A DNA stretch of 64,000 nt, from contig JAAWNT010000007.1 of assembly GCA_022799115.1 (NCBI GenBank), positions 1 to 64,000 on the forward strand. Reading direction: 5' to 3'. This document shows positions 18,420 to 26,868 of this stretch, piece after piece (the first letter of the stretch is position 1; every line of letters starts with the position of its first letter). The notes below the pieces were generated by a model. The model did not search any database, was not told the DNA's origin, and saw nothing but the letters and a program-made list of their open reading frames with translations. This DNA is from Clostridiales bacterium. Lineage in GTDB: Bacteria > Bacillota > Clostridia > Oscillospirales > Acutalibacteraceae. A program made the translations under genes and the position numbers.

Positions 18420-18836
18420 ATGATAACTCTGATTATTGGCAATAAAGGCTCTGGAAAGACAAAAAAATTGATTCAACTGGCCAACGAATCGGTGGAGAAA
18501 TCCAACGGCAACGTTGTGGTGATTGAAAAAGGCGCTAAATTGACCTATGATATTACCCATAAGGCCCGCCTGATCGACACCGACCAGTATGGCGTCAAGG
18601 GATTTGATGCTTTCTATGGCTTTATCAGTGGTATTTGCGCAGGCAACTATGATGTCACAGATATCCTAATAGATTCCACTTTGAAAATCGGTGGCCGCGA
18701 TATGGACGCTTTGGTCGATTTCCTCTCTAAGCTGAGCAAGCTGGCGGAACAAACCGAAACCAAGCTCGCCCTTTCTGTCTCTGCGGACGCCAGCGAGCTA
18801 CCCGACGGCCTTGATGCCATCGCAGAAAAGGTCTGA
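18420..18836 (+). CDS. P-loop NTPase-like protein of unknown function
   Basis: This protein of 138 residues starts directly with a Walker A motif, GNKGSGKT (7-14). A candidate Walker B is TDILIDST (about 80-87). Between them is a Rossmann-like pattern with NVVVIEKG, and the C-terminal part is a helical region rich in lysine and leucine ending near SADASELPDGL. It looks like a minimal ATPase without the sensor or finger parts of AAA+, ABC or RecA proteins. I do not recognise a named family. AGGAGG precedes the ATG. It sits 49 bases after pgi and ends before a terminator-like hairpin, so it probably forms a small operon with pgi. Confidence 0.7.
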   Translation: MITLIIGNKGSGKTKKLIQLANESVEKSNGNVVVIEKGAKLTYDITHKARLIDTDQYGVKGFDAFYGFISGICAGNYDVTDILIDSTLKIGGRDMDALVDFLSKLSKLAEQTETKLALSVSADASELPDGLDAIAEKV

Positions 18837-18890
18837 ATTTTTCCATTCTCCCGCAAAGCGCGTTGCGCTTTACATTGACACCGAGTATGG

Positions 18891-18925
18891 CTGCCGGAGA
18901 ACTTGGTTTCTCCGGCAGTTTGTGT
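18891..18925 (+). terminator. Terminator after the P-loop gene
   Basis: Arms 18891-18900 and 18909-18918 form a perfect 10-bp stem with an eight-base loop, followed by TTTGTGT. The T-tract is short, so efficiency is uncertain. Confidence 0.5.
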
Positions 18926-18971
18926 GCTACAACGCCCAAATATGCTGAGAAAACGGCAAAAAATATTTCTA

Positions 18972-19000
18972 TTGACAAAATGAACGCGCGCCACTATAAT
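18972..19000 (+). promoter_or_regulatory. Promoter of the DUF177-rpmF operon
   Basis: TTGACA (18972-18977) and TATAAT (18995-19000), both perfect, are 17 bases apart. The -10 element lies inside an inverted repeat (GCGCCAC at 18988-18994, GTGGCGC at 19009-19015). Confidence 0.85.
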
Positions 19001-19027
19001 AATTTAGTGTGGCGCTGAGGTGTTATC

Positions 19028-19522
19028 ATGCTTCTTGAACTAAAAAAGGTATTTCTAAACGAGGGCGAAGAGATTGCCCTTTCCTATGAAATGGATTTGT
19101 CCGACGAGGATTTTTACGGCGTCAAACCGTTTGTTTCTCCAATCGGGGTGAAGGTTTCCGCAAAAAACCGGGCCGGGGCAGTCCGCTTGCAAGCAGAGGT
19201 AACGTTCGATTTTTGCCATCCCTGCGACCGTTGCGCTGAGGTTTTTACCAAGCGCTACGAGTTTTCCTTTGAGCATCTGTTGGTGCAAACCCTCAACGAC
19301 GGTTCCAGCGAGGACTACGTGCTGGTAGAAAACGACCGGCTGGACCTGGACGAGTTGTTGAGAACGGATATTTTGCTGGAGCTTCCCGGGAAGTATCTGT
19401 GTAAGCCCGACTGCAAGGGGATTTGTCCGCAGTGCGGCGTGAATCGCAACCAGGACACCTGCAGCTGTGTTGCCCATCCAATAGACCCTCGTCTGGAGGT
19501 TCTAAAAGAACTGATCCATTAG
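19028..19522 (+). CDS. YceD family protein (DUF177), 23S rRNA accumulation factor
   Basis: The protein has 164 residues. DUF177/YceD proteins are encoded before rpmF in most bacteria and are linked to 23S rRNA accumulation. The family cysteines are present: CHPCDRC in the middle and CKPDCKGICPQCG near residue 125, a pattern that may bind zinc, with a further CSC pair near 145. The gene is followed by rpmF after 27 bases, the classical arrangement. The leader is very short, because the promoter -10 ends 27 bases before the start codon. Confidence 0.9.
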   Translation: MLLELKKVFLNEGEEIALSYEMDLSDEDFYGVKPFVSPIGVKVSAKNRAGAVRLQAEVTFDFCHPCDRCAEVFTKRYEFSFEHLLVQTLNDGSSEDYVLVENDRLDLDELLRTDILLELPGKYLCKPDCKGICPQCGVNRNQDTCSCVAHPIDPRLEVLKELIH

Positions 19523-19549
19523 TGATTGATTTGCAAGGAGGTGCTGACA

Positions 19550-19732
19550 ATGGCGGTACCCAAGAGAAAACATTCTCAGGCTAGAAGAGATAAGAGACGT
19601 TCCAACGTCTGGAAGCTGGACGCTCCTGCTCTGATGAAGTGCCCGCAGTGCGGTGAGTATAAAACACCTCATAGAGTGTGTGGCAACTGCGGCTACTACA
19701 ACGGCAGGGAAGTCGTGAAGAAGGAAGCGTAA
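19550..19732 (+). CDS. rpmF: Ribosomal protein L32
   Basis: L32 is a component of the large ribosomal subunit. It has 60 residues beginning [10 protein letters not shown], the family start. Two CxxC pairs (CPQCG and CGNCG) form the zinc ribbon, so this is the zinc-binding form. AAGGAGG precedes the ATG, which is preferred over the upstream frame extension at 19526 on family similarity. Confidence 0.97.
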   Translation: MAVPKRKHSQARRDKRRSNVWKLDAPALMKCPQCGEYKTPHRVCGNCGYYNGREVVKKEA

Positions 19733-19760
19733 GCAACCTTAAGGGGCTTCCCCAAGAAAG

Positions 19761-19791
19761 TAGAGGAGGAGAAATCCTTCTCTATTTTTTT
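19761..19791 (+). terminator. Terminator after rpmF
   Basis: A 10-bp stem (19761-19770 and 19775-19784, one G-U pair) with a GAAA tetraloop is followed by seven T residues. It lies before the next gene, so rpmF transcripts mostly end here. Confidence 0.85.
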
Positions 19792-19817
19792 ACCTTGAGA
19801 ATAGAGGAGAGCATTTT

Positions 19818-21128
19818 ATGTCCGTGCTGATTACCGGCGTACAACCGAATAGCTGTGCCGCACGCCATGGCATTTTGCCTGGGGAAACGTTGGTTTCCAT
19901 CAACGGCCATCCGATTTTGGATGTGCTGGACTACCGGTTTTATGAGATCAATTCCAGTCTTACGTTAGTAATTGAAGGCGCTTCCGGCGTTCATCGGGAA
20001 CTCACTTTGAAAAAACGGGAATATGACGGCCTGGGATTAACGTTTGAAACCTATTTGATGGACAAACAGCACAGTTGCCGGAATAAATGCATTTTTTGTT
20101 TTATCGATCAAATGCCGAAAGGGTTGCGGGAAACGTTATATTTTAAGGACGACGACTCCCGCCTGTCTTTTCTGTTTGGGAATTATATTACGCTAACCAA
20201 CCTTTCTGAACATGAGATCAGCCGAATCATAGAAATGCACATCAGCCCGATGAATATTTCGGTGCATACCACCAACCCTAAACTTCGGGTTGAAATGATG
20301 GGCAACCGGTTTGCGGGGGACGCTTTGGAGGTCCTGAATCGGTTAGCCCAGGCGGGAATAAAAATCAATTGCCAGCTGGTGCTGTGCCCCGGGATCAACG
20401 ACGGCCCCGAGCTTATCCGAACCCTGTCCGACTTGGAAAAACTGCACCCCGCAGTGGAGAGCGTGGCGGCGGTGCCGGTGGGTGTTACGAAATTTCGGGA
20501 GGGCCTGTATCCTTTACAGCAATATGACAAAGAAACCGCCGCCCAGGTTCTGGATATTATGGGGGCATTCGGCGACCGGTGCTTTCAAAAATATGGATCT
20601 CGAATTGCATATCCGGCGGACGAGTTTTTCCTCAAGGCGGGCAGAGAGATCCCGCCTACCGACTATTATGGAGAGCTTGCTCAACTGGAAAACGGGGTAG
20701 GTTTGATTTCTCTGCTGCGGGAAGAGTTCTCCTATGCCTTAGAGGATACGCCTTCTCGTTCCCTCAGGCGCAAGATCACCCTGGCCACCGGCACGGCGGC
20801 ACAGCCCTTTCTCAGCGGCTTGTTTGAACAGGCCTGCCGTCAATTTCCCGGGTTGGCGGGAGAAGTGGTGGCCATACGCAATGAGTTTTTCGGAGAAACC
20901 ATTACAGTAGCGGGATTGGTCACCGGCGGCGACTTAATCCAGCAGCTCAAGGGCAGGGATCTGGGGGATGAACTGTTGGTCCCCTTGTGTATGCTCCGCA
21001 GGGAGGGGGATTTATTTTTGGACGACGTATCCCTCCAAGAGGTAACCGACGCCCTGCATGTGCCGGTGCGGGTCGTTGCAAATGACGGACAGCAGTTGCT
21101 GGACGCGATGTTAGGGAGTGAAAACTGA
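19818..21128 (+). CDS. DUF512 radical-SAM-like protein with PDZ domain
   Basis: This protein has 436 residues. The first 75 residues form a PDZ-like domain (GILPGETLVSINGHPI). A CxxxCxxC cluster follows at 87, 91 and 94 (CRNKCIFCF), as in radical SAM iron-sulfur proteins. The DUF512 region is the C-terminal part. The family is widespread in Clostridia and usually encoded next to der, as here, but its substrate is unknown; a role in ribosome or translation biology is only a guess from the neighbour. It overlaps der by one base (TGATG arrangement), so translation is coupled. Confidence 0.85.
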   Translation: MSVLITGVQPNSCAARHGILPGETLVSINGHPILDVLDYRFYEINSSLTLVIEGASGVHRELTLKKREYDGLGLTFETYLMDKQHSCRNKCIFCFIDQMPKGLRETLYFKDDDSRLSFLFGNYITLTNLSEHEISRIIEMHISPMNISVHTTNPKLRVEMMGNRFAGDALEVLNRLAQAGIKINCQLVLCPGINDGPELIRTLSDLEKLHPAVESVAAVPVGVTKFREGLYPLQQYDKETAAQVLDIMGAFGDRCFQKYGSRIAYPADEFFLKAGREIPPTDYYGELAQLENGVGLISLLREEFSYALEDTPSRSLRRKITLATGTAAQPFLSGLFEQACRQFPGLAGEVVAIRNEFFGETITVAGLVTGGDLIQQLKGRDLGDELLVPLCMLRREGDLFLDDVSLQEVTDALHVPVRVVANDGQQLLDAMLGSEN

Positions 21129-22450
21129 TGTCAAAACCAATCGTGGCCATTGTAGGACGGCCTAACGTGGGAAAATCTACCCTATTTAATAAACTGATTG
21201 GGCAAAGGCTGTCCATTGTAGACGACACGCCGGGAGTTACCCGAGACCGCATTTATGGGGAATGTCAGTGGAGGGGCCGCTCTTTTTCTCTGGTGGATAC
21301 GGGAGGTATCGAGCCCTATTCCGACGATATCATTTTAGCCCAAATGCGCCGTCAGGCTGAGCTGGCTATTGAGGCGGCGGATGTTATCATTCTTGTGACC
21401 GATTTGAAGACAGGATTGGTGGCTACTGATGAGGAAGTAGCCGCTATGCTGCAAAAAAGCGGTCGTCCCGTGATCTTGTGTGTCAATAAATGCGATCGGG
21501 TAGGCGCTCCTCAGCCGGAATTTTATGAGTTCTATAATCTGGGGCTGGGAGATCCCATCCAGGTGTCGTCTGTGCATGGGCATGGTACCGGCGACTTGCT
21601 GGACGCCGTTTTCGAGTTTTTTCCTGAGCAGGATCAGGAGGATGAAGAGGACGAATTAATCCGGGTAGCGGTAATCGGAAAGCCGAACGCCGGCAAATCT
21701 TCGCTGATTAATAAAATTACCGGAGAGAACCGATGCATTGTGTCTTCCATCGCGGGCACTACCCGGGACGCCATCGACACCACGGTGGAAAATTCCTATG
21801 GCCGGTTTACACTGATCGATACCGCAGGACTTCGCCGCAAAAGCAAGGTGGACGATGCAGTGGAAAAATACAGTGTGTTGCGTGCGAAAATGGCCATTGA
21901 GCGCTCCGATGTGTGTGTGATTATGATCGATGCCACTGAAGGGTTCACCGAACAGGATTCCAAGGTTGCGGGATTGGCTCATGAGGCGGGAAAAGGCTGT
22001 GTGATCGCAGTCAACAAGTGGGATGCGGTGGAAAAGGATGGGAAAACCATGCAGCAGTTTAAAAAGAAGCTGGAAGCTGATTTTTCCTTTATGTCCTACG
22101 CGCCCATGGTGTTTATCTCGGCAAAAACCGGCCAAAGGCTCGATAACCTGTTTTCTTTGATTAAATCAGTGTCCAATGCCAACGCTATGCGGATCTCTAC
22201 CGGTATGCTCAACGATTTACTGGCGCAGGCTACCGCTAGGGTGCAGCCGCCCACCGATAAGGGAAAGCGATTAAAAATCTTTTATATGACCCAAGCCTCC
22301 ACAAAGCCGCCCACCTTTGTGTGCTTTGTCAATTCGGCGGAGCTGTTTCATTTCTCCTATCAGAGATATCTGGAAAATCGAATCCGTGAAACCTTTGGGC
22401 TGGAAGGCACCCCCATCCACTTTGTGGTGCGGGAACGGGGCGATAAATAA
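21128..22450 (+). CDS. der: Ribosome assembly GTPase Der (EngA)
   Basis: Der helps mature the 50S ribosomal subunit. The 440 residues contain two tandem GTPase domains: GRPNVGKST at 10-18 with DTPGVTRDR and DTGG, then GKPNAGKSS near 184-192 with GTTRDAIDT, DTAGLRRKSK and NKWD. A KH-like domain ends the protein. The tandem arrangement is diagnostic. The gene is coupled to the DUF512 gene before it and followed 19 bases later by plsY. Confidence 0.97.
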   Translation: MSKPIVAIVGRPNVGKSTLFNKLIGQRLSIVDDTPGVTRDRIYGECQWRGRSFSLVDTGGIEPYSDDIILAQMRRQAELAIEAADVIILVTDLKTGLVATDEEVAAMLQKSGRPVILCVNKCDRVGAPQPEFYEFYNLGLGDPIQVSSVHGHGTGDLLDAVFEFFPEQDQEDEEDELIRVAVIGKPNAGKSSLINKITGENRCIVSSIAGTTRDAIDTTVENSYGRFTLIDTAGLRRKSKVDDAVEKYSVLRAKMAIERSDVCVIMIDATEGFTEQDSKVAGLAHEAGKGCVIAVNKWDAVEKDGKTMQQFKKKLEADFSFMSYAPMVFISAKTGQRLDNLFSLIKSVSNANAMRISTGMLNDLLAQATARVQPPTDKGKRLKIFYMTQASTKPPTFVCFVNSAELFHFSYQRYLENRIRETFGLEGTPIHFVVRERGDK

Positions 22451-22469
22451 GGGGAAAGAAGGGGTCGTT

Positions 22470-23210
22470 ATGTGGAAAGTAATTACGGAATTTTGCGGTA
22501 CTTATGGGATTCCGATCCTTGCGGCGGCGGTGATCGGCTATCTTCTAGGCAGCATCAGCTTTTCTATCATCATTACCAGGAAATTTGACCAAAAGGCGGA
22601 TATCCGTACTATGGGCAGCGGCAACGCCGGATTTACCAATGTGCTGCGGTCGGTGGGCCGGCTGCCCGCTGTGCTCACCCTGATCGGCGATTTCGGTAAG
22701 GGAGTCGTGGCGGTACTGATCGGTAAGCTGATCTTTCAATTCTGGTCCGGCACTCCGGATTTATCGTTTACTGTTATGCAGTACGGCGCCTATCTGGCGG
22801 GATTTGCCTGCCTGATGGGCCACTTATACCCCTGCTATTTTGGGTTCAAGGGCGGGAAAGGCGTGCTAACCACCGCTGCGATGATGCTGTTGATCGACTG
22901 GCGGGTGTTTTTGATTGAAATAGCCATTTTTATATTGGTGTTTTTGTGTTCGCGAATCATTTCTTTGTGTTCCGTCATCGGGGCGATTTGTTATCCAATT
23001 TCCACCTTCCTGGTAACGTTTTTTATCGATTACATGCCCCACAGATTGTCAGGAATCGATTACCCCTTTAGCTATGTGATTATCACCACCCTGGTGGCTC
23101 TGCTGGTGGGTGTGGTGGTAATCATTAAACACAGGGCAAACATAAAGCGCATCCTTGCGGGTACGGAAAAAAAGATCACTCCAAAAAAGAGAGAAAAACA
23201 TAGAGCTTAA
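22470..23210 (+). CDS. plsY: Acyl-phosphate:glycerol-3-phosphate acyltransferase PlsY
   Basis: PlsY is the membrane enzyme that transfers the acyl group from acyl-phosphate to glycerol 3-phosphate, the first step of phospholipid synthesis in Gram-positive bacteria. It has 246 residues and several membrane segments. The family motifs are GSGNAGFTNVLR (49-60; many members have GSGNPGATN) and GFKGGKGVLT. The protein is longer than the usual 200 residues, with a basic tail of about 30 residues. ATG 22470 follows a GGGGAAAGAAGGGG stretch; the frame is open upstream inside der but the family begins here. Confidence 0.92.
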   Translation: MWKVITEFCGTYGIPILAAAVIGYLLGSISFSIIITRKFDQKADIRTMGSGNAGFTNVLRSVGRLPAVLTLIGDFGKGVVAVLIGKLIFQFWSGTPDLSFTVMQYGAYLAGFACLMGHLYPCYFGFKGGKGVLTTAAMMLLIDWRVFLIEIAIFILVFLCSRIISLCSVIGAICYPISTFLVTFFIDYMPHRLSGIDYPFSYVIITTLVALLVGVVVIIKHRANIKRILAGTEKKITPKKREKHRA

Positions 23211-23214
23211 AAAA

Positions 23215-23252
23215 GGGCGTCCATCCAACTTGGGTGGGCGCTCTCTATTTTT
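23215..23252 (+). terminator. Terminator after plsY
   Basis: Arms 23215-23226 and 23232-23243 pair over 12 bp with three G-U pairs and a five-base loop, followed by TCTATTTTT. Confidence 0.75.
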
Positions 23253-23271
23253 GTCACGCTATAATGACAAT

Positions 23272-23311
23272 AAAAGAGCTTTGACCCATGTTAGGAAGTC
23301 AAAGCTCTTTT
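23272..23311. terminator. Bidirectional terminator between plsY and rpmB
   Basis: Arms 23272-23285 and 23298-23311 are a perfect 14-bp inverted repeat starting with AAAA and ending with TTTT. It separates converging plsY and rpmB transcripts. Confidence 0.8.
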
Positions 23312-23312
23312 A

Positions 23313-23343
23313 AGAAAACAAAAAGGAACCTTAACAGGTTCCT
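23313..23343 (-). terminator. Terminator after rpmB
   Basis: An 8-bp perfect stem (23324-23331 and 23336-23343) with a TAAC loop is followed on the minus strand by TTTTGTTTTC. It lies 25 bases past the rpmB stop. Confidence 0.75.
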
Positions 23344-23368
23344 CTAAGCTCTATTGTTTTACGTTCCA

Positions 23369-23557
23369 TTAGACGGCGCGGGTAACCTTGCCGGAACGCA
23401 AGCAACGGGTGCAGGCATAAATACGCCTCGGGGTACCATTTACAACTGCTTTCACACGCTTAATATTGGGTTTCCAAGTCCGATTAGAACGTCTGTGAGA
23501 ATGGGAAACCTTGATACCAAAAGCAATATCCTTGCCACAAACATCACACTTTGCCAT
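23369..23557 (-). CDS. rpmB: Ribosomal protein L28
   Basis: L28 is a large-subunit ribosomal protein. It has 62 residues with CDVCGK at the start and CTRCLRSG near the end, so it is the zinc-binding form. The central SHSHRRSNRTWKPNI stretch is the family signature. AAAGGAGG precedes the ATG. In B. subtilis rpmB lies near spoVM; here it is 23 kb away and monocistronic between terminators. Confidence 0.97.
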   Translation of the reverse strand: MAKCDVCGKDIAFGIKVSHSHRRSNRTWKPNIKRVKAVVNGTPRRIYACTRCLRSGKVTRAV

Positions 23558-23684
23558 GAGTCTGCACCTCCTTTAGCGCTAGCGATATAACATTGATATA
23601 GTATCAGATTTGCAGCTTAAATGCAAGCATTTTTTATAAACAGATAAAAATAACCCAATATTTTGTTGGAAAAGGGTGGCGGTC

Positions 23685-23713
23685 TTGTAATTTTCAGGGG
23701 GACGCATTATAAT
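23685..23713 (+). promoter_or_regulatory. Promoter of the site-2 protease/scpAB operon
   Basis: TTGTAA (23685-23690) and TATAAT (23708-23713) are 17 bases apart. The predicted start of transcription is about 25 bases before the first start codon. Confidence 0.7.
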
Positions 23714-23744
23714 AGGTAACGATAAAAAGGAGTGATTTCAATTC

Positions 23745-24443
23745 ATGCTGTATGGCGTTCTGATGTCCTTAGTCAATGGACGGTCTGTGGACTTTTTGGG
23801 TATTTTGGCCACGATTCTGGCGTCGCTGGTGGTGGTGTTTCTCATTTTGCCACTGCACGAACTGGCCCATGGCTGGGTAGCTTACAAACTGGGAGACCAC
23901 ACCGCCAAATATAGCGGCAGGCTGACTCTCAACCCGCTGGCGCACATCGATCCTATGGGCGCGCTGAGTATTCTGCTGTTTGGAATCGGTTGGGCAAAAC
24001 CGGTGCCGGTGGATCCCCGCAATTTTAAGAATCCCAAAGCTGGCATGGCGATTACGGCCGCTGCGGGTCCGTTGTCCAATTTATTGGCGGCCACGGTAGG
24101 CGCCATATTGTGGTATGCGGTAAATATTGCCTTGGGTTTTTCGGCGATTGGTTTCGGTTATATTGTTGTAAAGTTCCTGGCTACCTATATTACCATCAAC
24201 ATCAGTCTGGCGGTGTTTAATCTAATTCCTGTTCCGCCCTTTGACGGATACCGCATTGTGTCCATCTTTTTAAGTAACCGCATGCTGTATAAAATCAGTC
24301 AGTATGAGCGTTACGGCATGATGCTGGTGTTTGTTCTGTTGCTTACCGGCGTTTTGGACAGACCGTTGGACTTTTGCAATACAGCGATCACCAACGGCAT
24401 TTTATGGCTTACCGGCTTACCCTTTCGGGCATTGCTGGGATAA
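23745..24443 (+). CDS. Site-2 protease family metalloprotease (M50)
   Basis: This is a membrane-embedded zinc protease homologue of 232 residues. The zinc motif HELAH is at 38-42 inside a hydrophobic segment; the third ligand is Asp167 in NLIPVPPFDG. It belongs to the small, PDZ-free branch of the family that is common before scpA in Firmicutes. The substrate is unknown. GGAG lies about 12 bases before the ATG. It is the first gene of a run with scpA, scpB, DUF2953 and ytfJ; scpA starts 24 bases after the stop. Confidence 0.9.
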   Translation: MLYGVLMSLVNGRSVDFLGILATILASLVVVFLILPLHELAHGWVAYKLGDHTAKYSGRLTLNPLAHIDPMGALSILLFGIGWAKPVPVDPRNFKNPKAGMAITAAAGPLSNLLAATVGAILWYAVNIALGFSAIGFGYIVVKFLATYITINISLAVFNLIPVPPFDGYRIVSIFLSNRMLYKISQYERYGMMLVFVLLLTGVLDRPLDFCNTAITNGILWLTGLPFRALLG

Positions 24444-24467
24444 ATCAAATGAGTAATTGGGAGACTT

Positions 24468-25208
24468 ATGGAAAAGATATCCTATAAGCTGCCCTCCTTT
24501 GAAGGGCCGCTGGATTTGCTTCTTTATTTGATATCAAAGAACAAATTGAACATCTACGACATCCACATTTCCACTCTGCTGGATCAATACATGGAACATA
24601 TTGAGGCGATGCAGGCTCAAGATATGGATTTGGCCAGCGAGTTTTTGGAGATGGCCGCGCGGCTGGTGCACATCAAAACGGTATCCCTGCTGCCCAAGCA
24701 TGAGGAAGCGGAGGATCTCCGACGAGATCTGACTGGCCAGTTGCTGGAGTATCAGGAGTGCAAACGGGTGGCTCTGCTCATGGCCCAGCAAATGAACTTT
24801 GACATTTTTACCCGTAAACAGGCGGTCATTGATTTTGATATGACCTACCAGAGATCCCATGACCTTCATGAGATCGCCGACGCATATCTTAGTGCGGCTG
24901 GACGGGGCAAGCGCAAGCTTCCGCCGCCCCCGGAGGCCTTTTCGGATTTGGTGTCCCGAAAGGTGGTTTCGGTGGCTTCCCGTATTATTCACGTTCTGCG
25001 TTCTCTGTGGAAGCGCAGAGAAATTTCTTACGACGCGCTCTTTGTACACAGCGAAGGGAAATCCGAGCTGGTGGCTACTTTTCTGGCGGTGTTAGAACTG
25101 GTGAAGGGGAAGCGGGTGCGCATTGAAGAGCACGGCGGGGAACAAACAGTAAAATTGATGAACGGCGGTGGAAAGCATTGGAAATCAGAGAACTCCAGGC
25201 AACCATAG
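24468..25208 (+). CDS. scpA: Segregation and condensation protein A
   Basis: ScpA is the kleisin subunit that bridges the Smc dimer in chromosome condensation. It has 246 residues. The N-terminal kleisin signature is EGPLDLLLYLISKNKLNIYDI, then a helical region with LVHIKTVSLLP, and a C-terminal winged-helix part with VSVASRIIHVLRSLWKRREISYDALF. The 3' end overlaps scpB by 31 bases. Confidence 0.95.
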   Translation: MEKISYKLPSFEGPLDLLLYLISKNKLNIYDIHISTLLDQYMEHIEAMQAQDMDLASEFLEMAARLVHIKTVSLLPKHEEAEDLRRDLTGQLLEYQECKRVALLMAQQMNFDIFTRKQAVIDFDMTYQRSHDLHEIADAYLSAAGRGKRKLPPPPEAFSDLVSRKVVSVASRIIHVLRSLWKRREISYDALFVHSEGKSELVATFLAVLELVKGKRVRIEEHGGEQTVKLMNGGGKHWKSENSRQP

Positions 25209-25744
25209 AGGCAATCCTGTTTGCAAGCGGCGATCCGGTGTCGGTGGATAAACTGGCGGACGTGCTGGAATTGGAAAAAAACACGGTGATTAAACTGACG
25301 GATAGCCTGATGGAACAGCTGGAGGACGAAAGCAGCGGCGTCTGCATTATGAAGATGGATGACAAATACCAAATGTGCTCCAAGCCCCAGTTTGGCGAAC
25401 AAATCCGCAAAATGATGGATATCCGGCGCAACATGCCGCTGTCCCCGGCCTCCATGGAGGTGCTGGCCATCGTGGCCTATAACCAGCCGGTTACCAAGGC
25501 CTTTGTGGAGCAAATTCGGGGAGTGGACTGCTCCGGCGTTCTGGGCAGTCTGGTGACCAAAGGATTGATTGAAGAAAAGGGAAGGCTGGAACTGCCGGGA
25601 CGCCCGCTTCTCTATGGGACCACCTCTAATTTCCTGCGCTGCTTTGGGATCACCTCGGTGGATTATCTACCCCCATTGCCGGAAAAGGATCAGGAGGAAG
25701 CCGCGCAAAGCGGACCGTTAGAAGAGCCAGACGAACAAAATTAG
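25178..25744 (+). CDS. scpB: Segregation and condensation protein B
   Basis: ScpB forms dimers of winged-helix domains that bind ScpA. It has 188 residues. Family motifs are EAILFASGDPVS near residue 11, SPASMEVLAIVAYNQPVTK near 89, and RGVDCSGVLGSL with GRPLLYGTT later. The start is a TTG at 25178 inside scpA, with GGTGG before it, because MEIRELQATIEAILF is the family beginning. The 31-base overlap implies coupled translation. Confidence 0.94.
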   Translation: MEIRELQATIEAILFASGDPVSVDKLADVLELEKNTVIKLTDSLMEQLEDESSGVCIMKMDDKYQMCSKPQFGEQIRKMMDIRRNMPLSPASMEVLAIVAYNQPVTKAFVEQIRGVDCSGVLGSLVTKGLIEEKGRLELPGRPLLYGTTSNFLRCFGITSVDYLPPLPEKDQEEAAQSGPLEEPDEQN

Positions 25745-25765
25745 CAGAAACAGGGAGGCGGAAGG

Positions 25766-26404
25766 ATGACCGGATGGATCATTGCGTTGTCAGTCGCGGC
25801 GCTTTTGGGGCTGTTGCTGCTATGTCCGGTCCGGGTGTTTGCCTCCTTTCAGGAGGAGTGGAAGGTAACGGTCCGGTGTTTGTTTTTCCATATCCAGCTC
25901 CTTCCTGAGAAACCCAAAAAAAGAAAACGCAAAGTAAAAAAGGAATCCGATTCCCCAAAAAAAGAAGAAAAGCAAGGGGAATCTTCCAAAATTCGAGCGA
26001 TCATAAAAGAAAAAGGCTTGAAGGGGTTTATAGACTTTATCCTACGGCTTGGAAAAGAGGCCGCGGGATGGGTAAGAAGGCTAATGCGCCATTTGGTGAT
26101 CCAGGATTGTACGCTTACCGTAATAGCGGGAGGAGAAGACGCGGCACAGACAGCGATCGAATATGGATCCCTGTGCGCCGTCGTTTATACAGCGGCAGGA
26201 GCGGTCCTTTCCAATGTCAAATGTAAACGGCACAATATCCGTGTATTGTGTGATTTTCAGGCAAGTGACACCTTAATCCGTTTTGAGGGGAAATTCTCTA
26301 TACGGCTGGTGTTTTTCTTAACAGCGGTAACAGCTTCTCTCTTTCGCTTTTTTAAGGCGGAGACAAGGAATCAAAAAAGAGGACTCCAACAAATTTCAGA
26401 ATAG
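25766..26404 (+). CDS. DUF2953 protein (YtfI-like)
   Basis: This protein has 212 residues. One N-terminal membrane segment (about 4-24) is followed by a strongly basic linker (KKRKRKVKKE) and a C-terminal DUF2953 domain with LSNVKCKRHNIRVLCDF. In B. subtilis ytfI (DUF2953) stands directly before ytfJ, as here, which supports the assignment. Its function is unknown, and the pairing with ytfJ suggests a sporulation link. The next gene starts 11 bases after the stop. Confidence 0.75.
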   Translation: MTGWIIALSVAALLGLLLLCPVRVFASFQEEWKVTVRCLFFHIQLLPEKPKKRKRKVKKESDSPKKEEKQGESSKIRAIIKEKGLKGFIDFILRLGKEAAGWVRRLMRHLVIQDCTLTVIAGGEDAAQTAIEYGSLCAVVYTAAGAVLSNVKCKRHNIRVLCDFQASDTLIRFEGKFSIRLVFFLTAVTASLFRFFKAETRNQKRGLQQISE

Positions 26405-26415
26405 GCGGTGTTTTT

Positions 26416-26868
26416 ATGAGCGATCATCCCATCGAAGGTATGATGAGTAGCACAATGGAAAAAATCAGACAAATGGTGGATGTCAACACCATTATCGGCG
26501 ACCCCATTACCTCCCCGGATGGAACAGTGATTATTCCAGTATCCAAGGTAACCTACGGCTTTGCCGCAGGCGGTTCTGATTTCCCCACAAAGGCCCCAAG
26601 TCAAAAGGATTTGTTCGGCGGAGGAAGCGGCGCGGGCATCACGATATCTCCGGTAGCGTTTTTAGCCATCCATGAGGGCGACGTGAAATTGCTCCAGGTG
26701 GAGCCGTTTAATAGCTCCGCTGACCGCATGATCGGCCTGGTCCCCGAGGTGGTGGATAAGATCGGGGCGCTGTTTAAAAAGTCCGGGGAAAAGAAATCCA
26801 CCCGAAAATCCAAAAAAGAGGATGAGTCGGTTGGCGGCGAGGTAGCGTTACAGGATCCAGTCATTTAA
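26416..26868 (+). CDS. ytfJ: Sporulation protein YtfJ (GerW family)
   Basis: This protein of 150 residues belongs to the GerW/YtfJ family, made in the forespore in B. subtilis and needed for normal spore germination. The family core is visible: DVNTIIGDPITSPDGTVIIPVSKV, then GFAAGGSDF, a glycine-rich FGGGSGAGITISPVAFL, and LLQVEPF. The tail is lysine and serine rich. It ends the operon begun by the site-2 protease gene. No separate forespore promoter was recognised. Confidence 0.92.
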   Translation: MSDHPIEGMMSSTMEKIRQMVDVNTIIGDPITSPDGTVIIPVSKVTYGFAAGGSDFPTKAPSQKDLFGGGSGAGITISPVAFLAIHEGDVKLLQVEPFNSSADRMIGLVPEVVDKIGALFKKSGEKKSTRKSKKEDESVGGEVALQDPVI

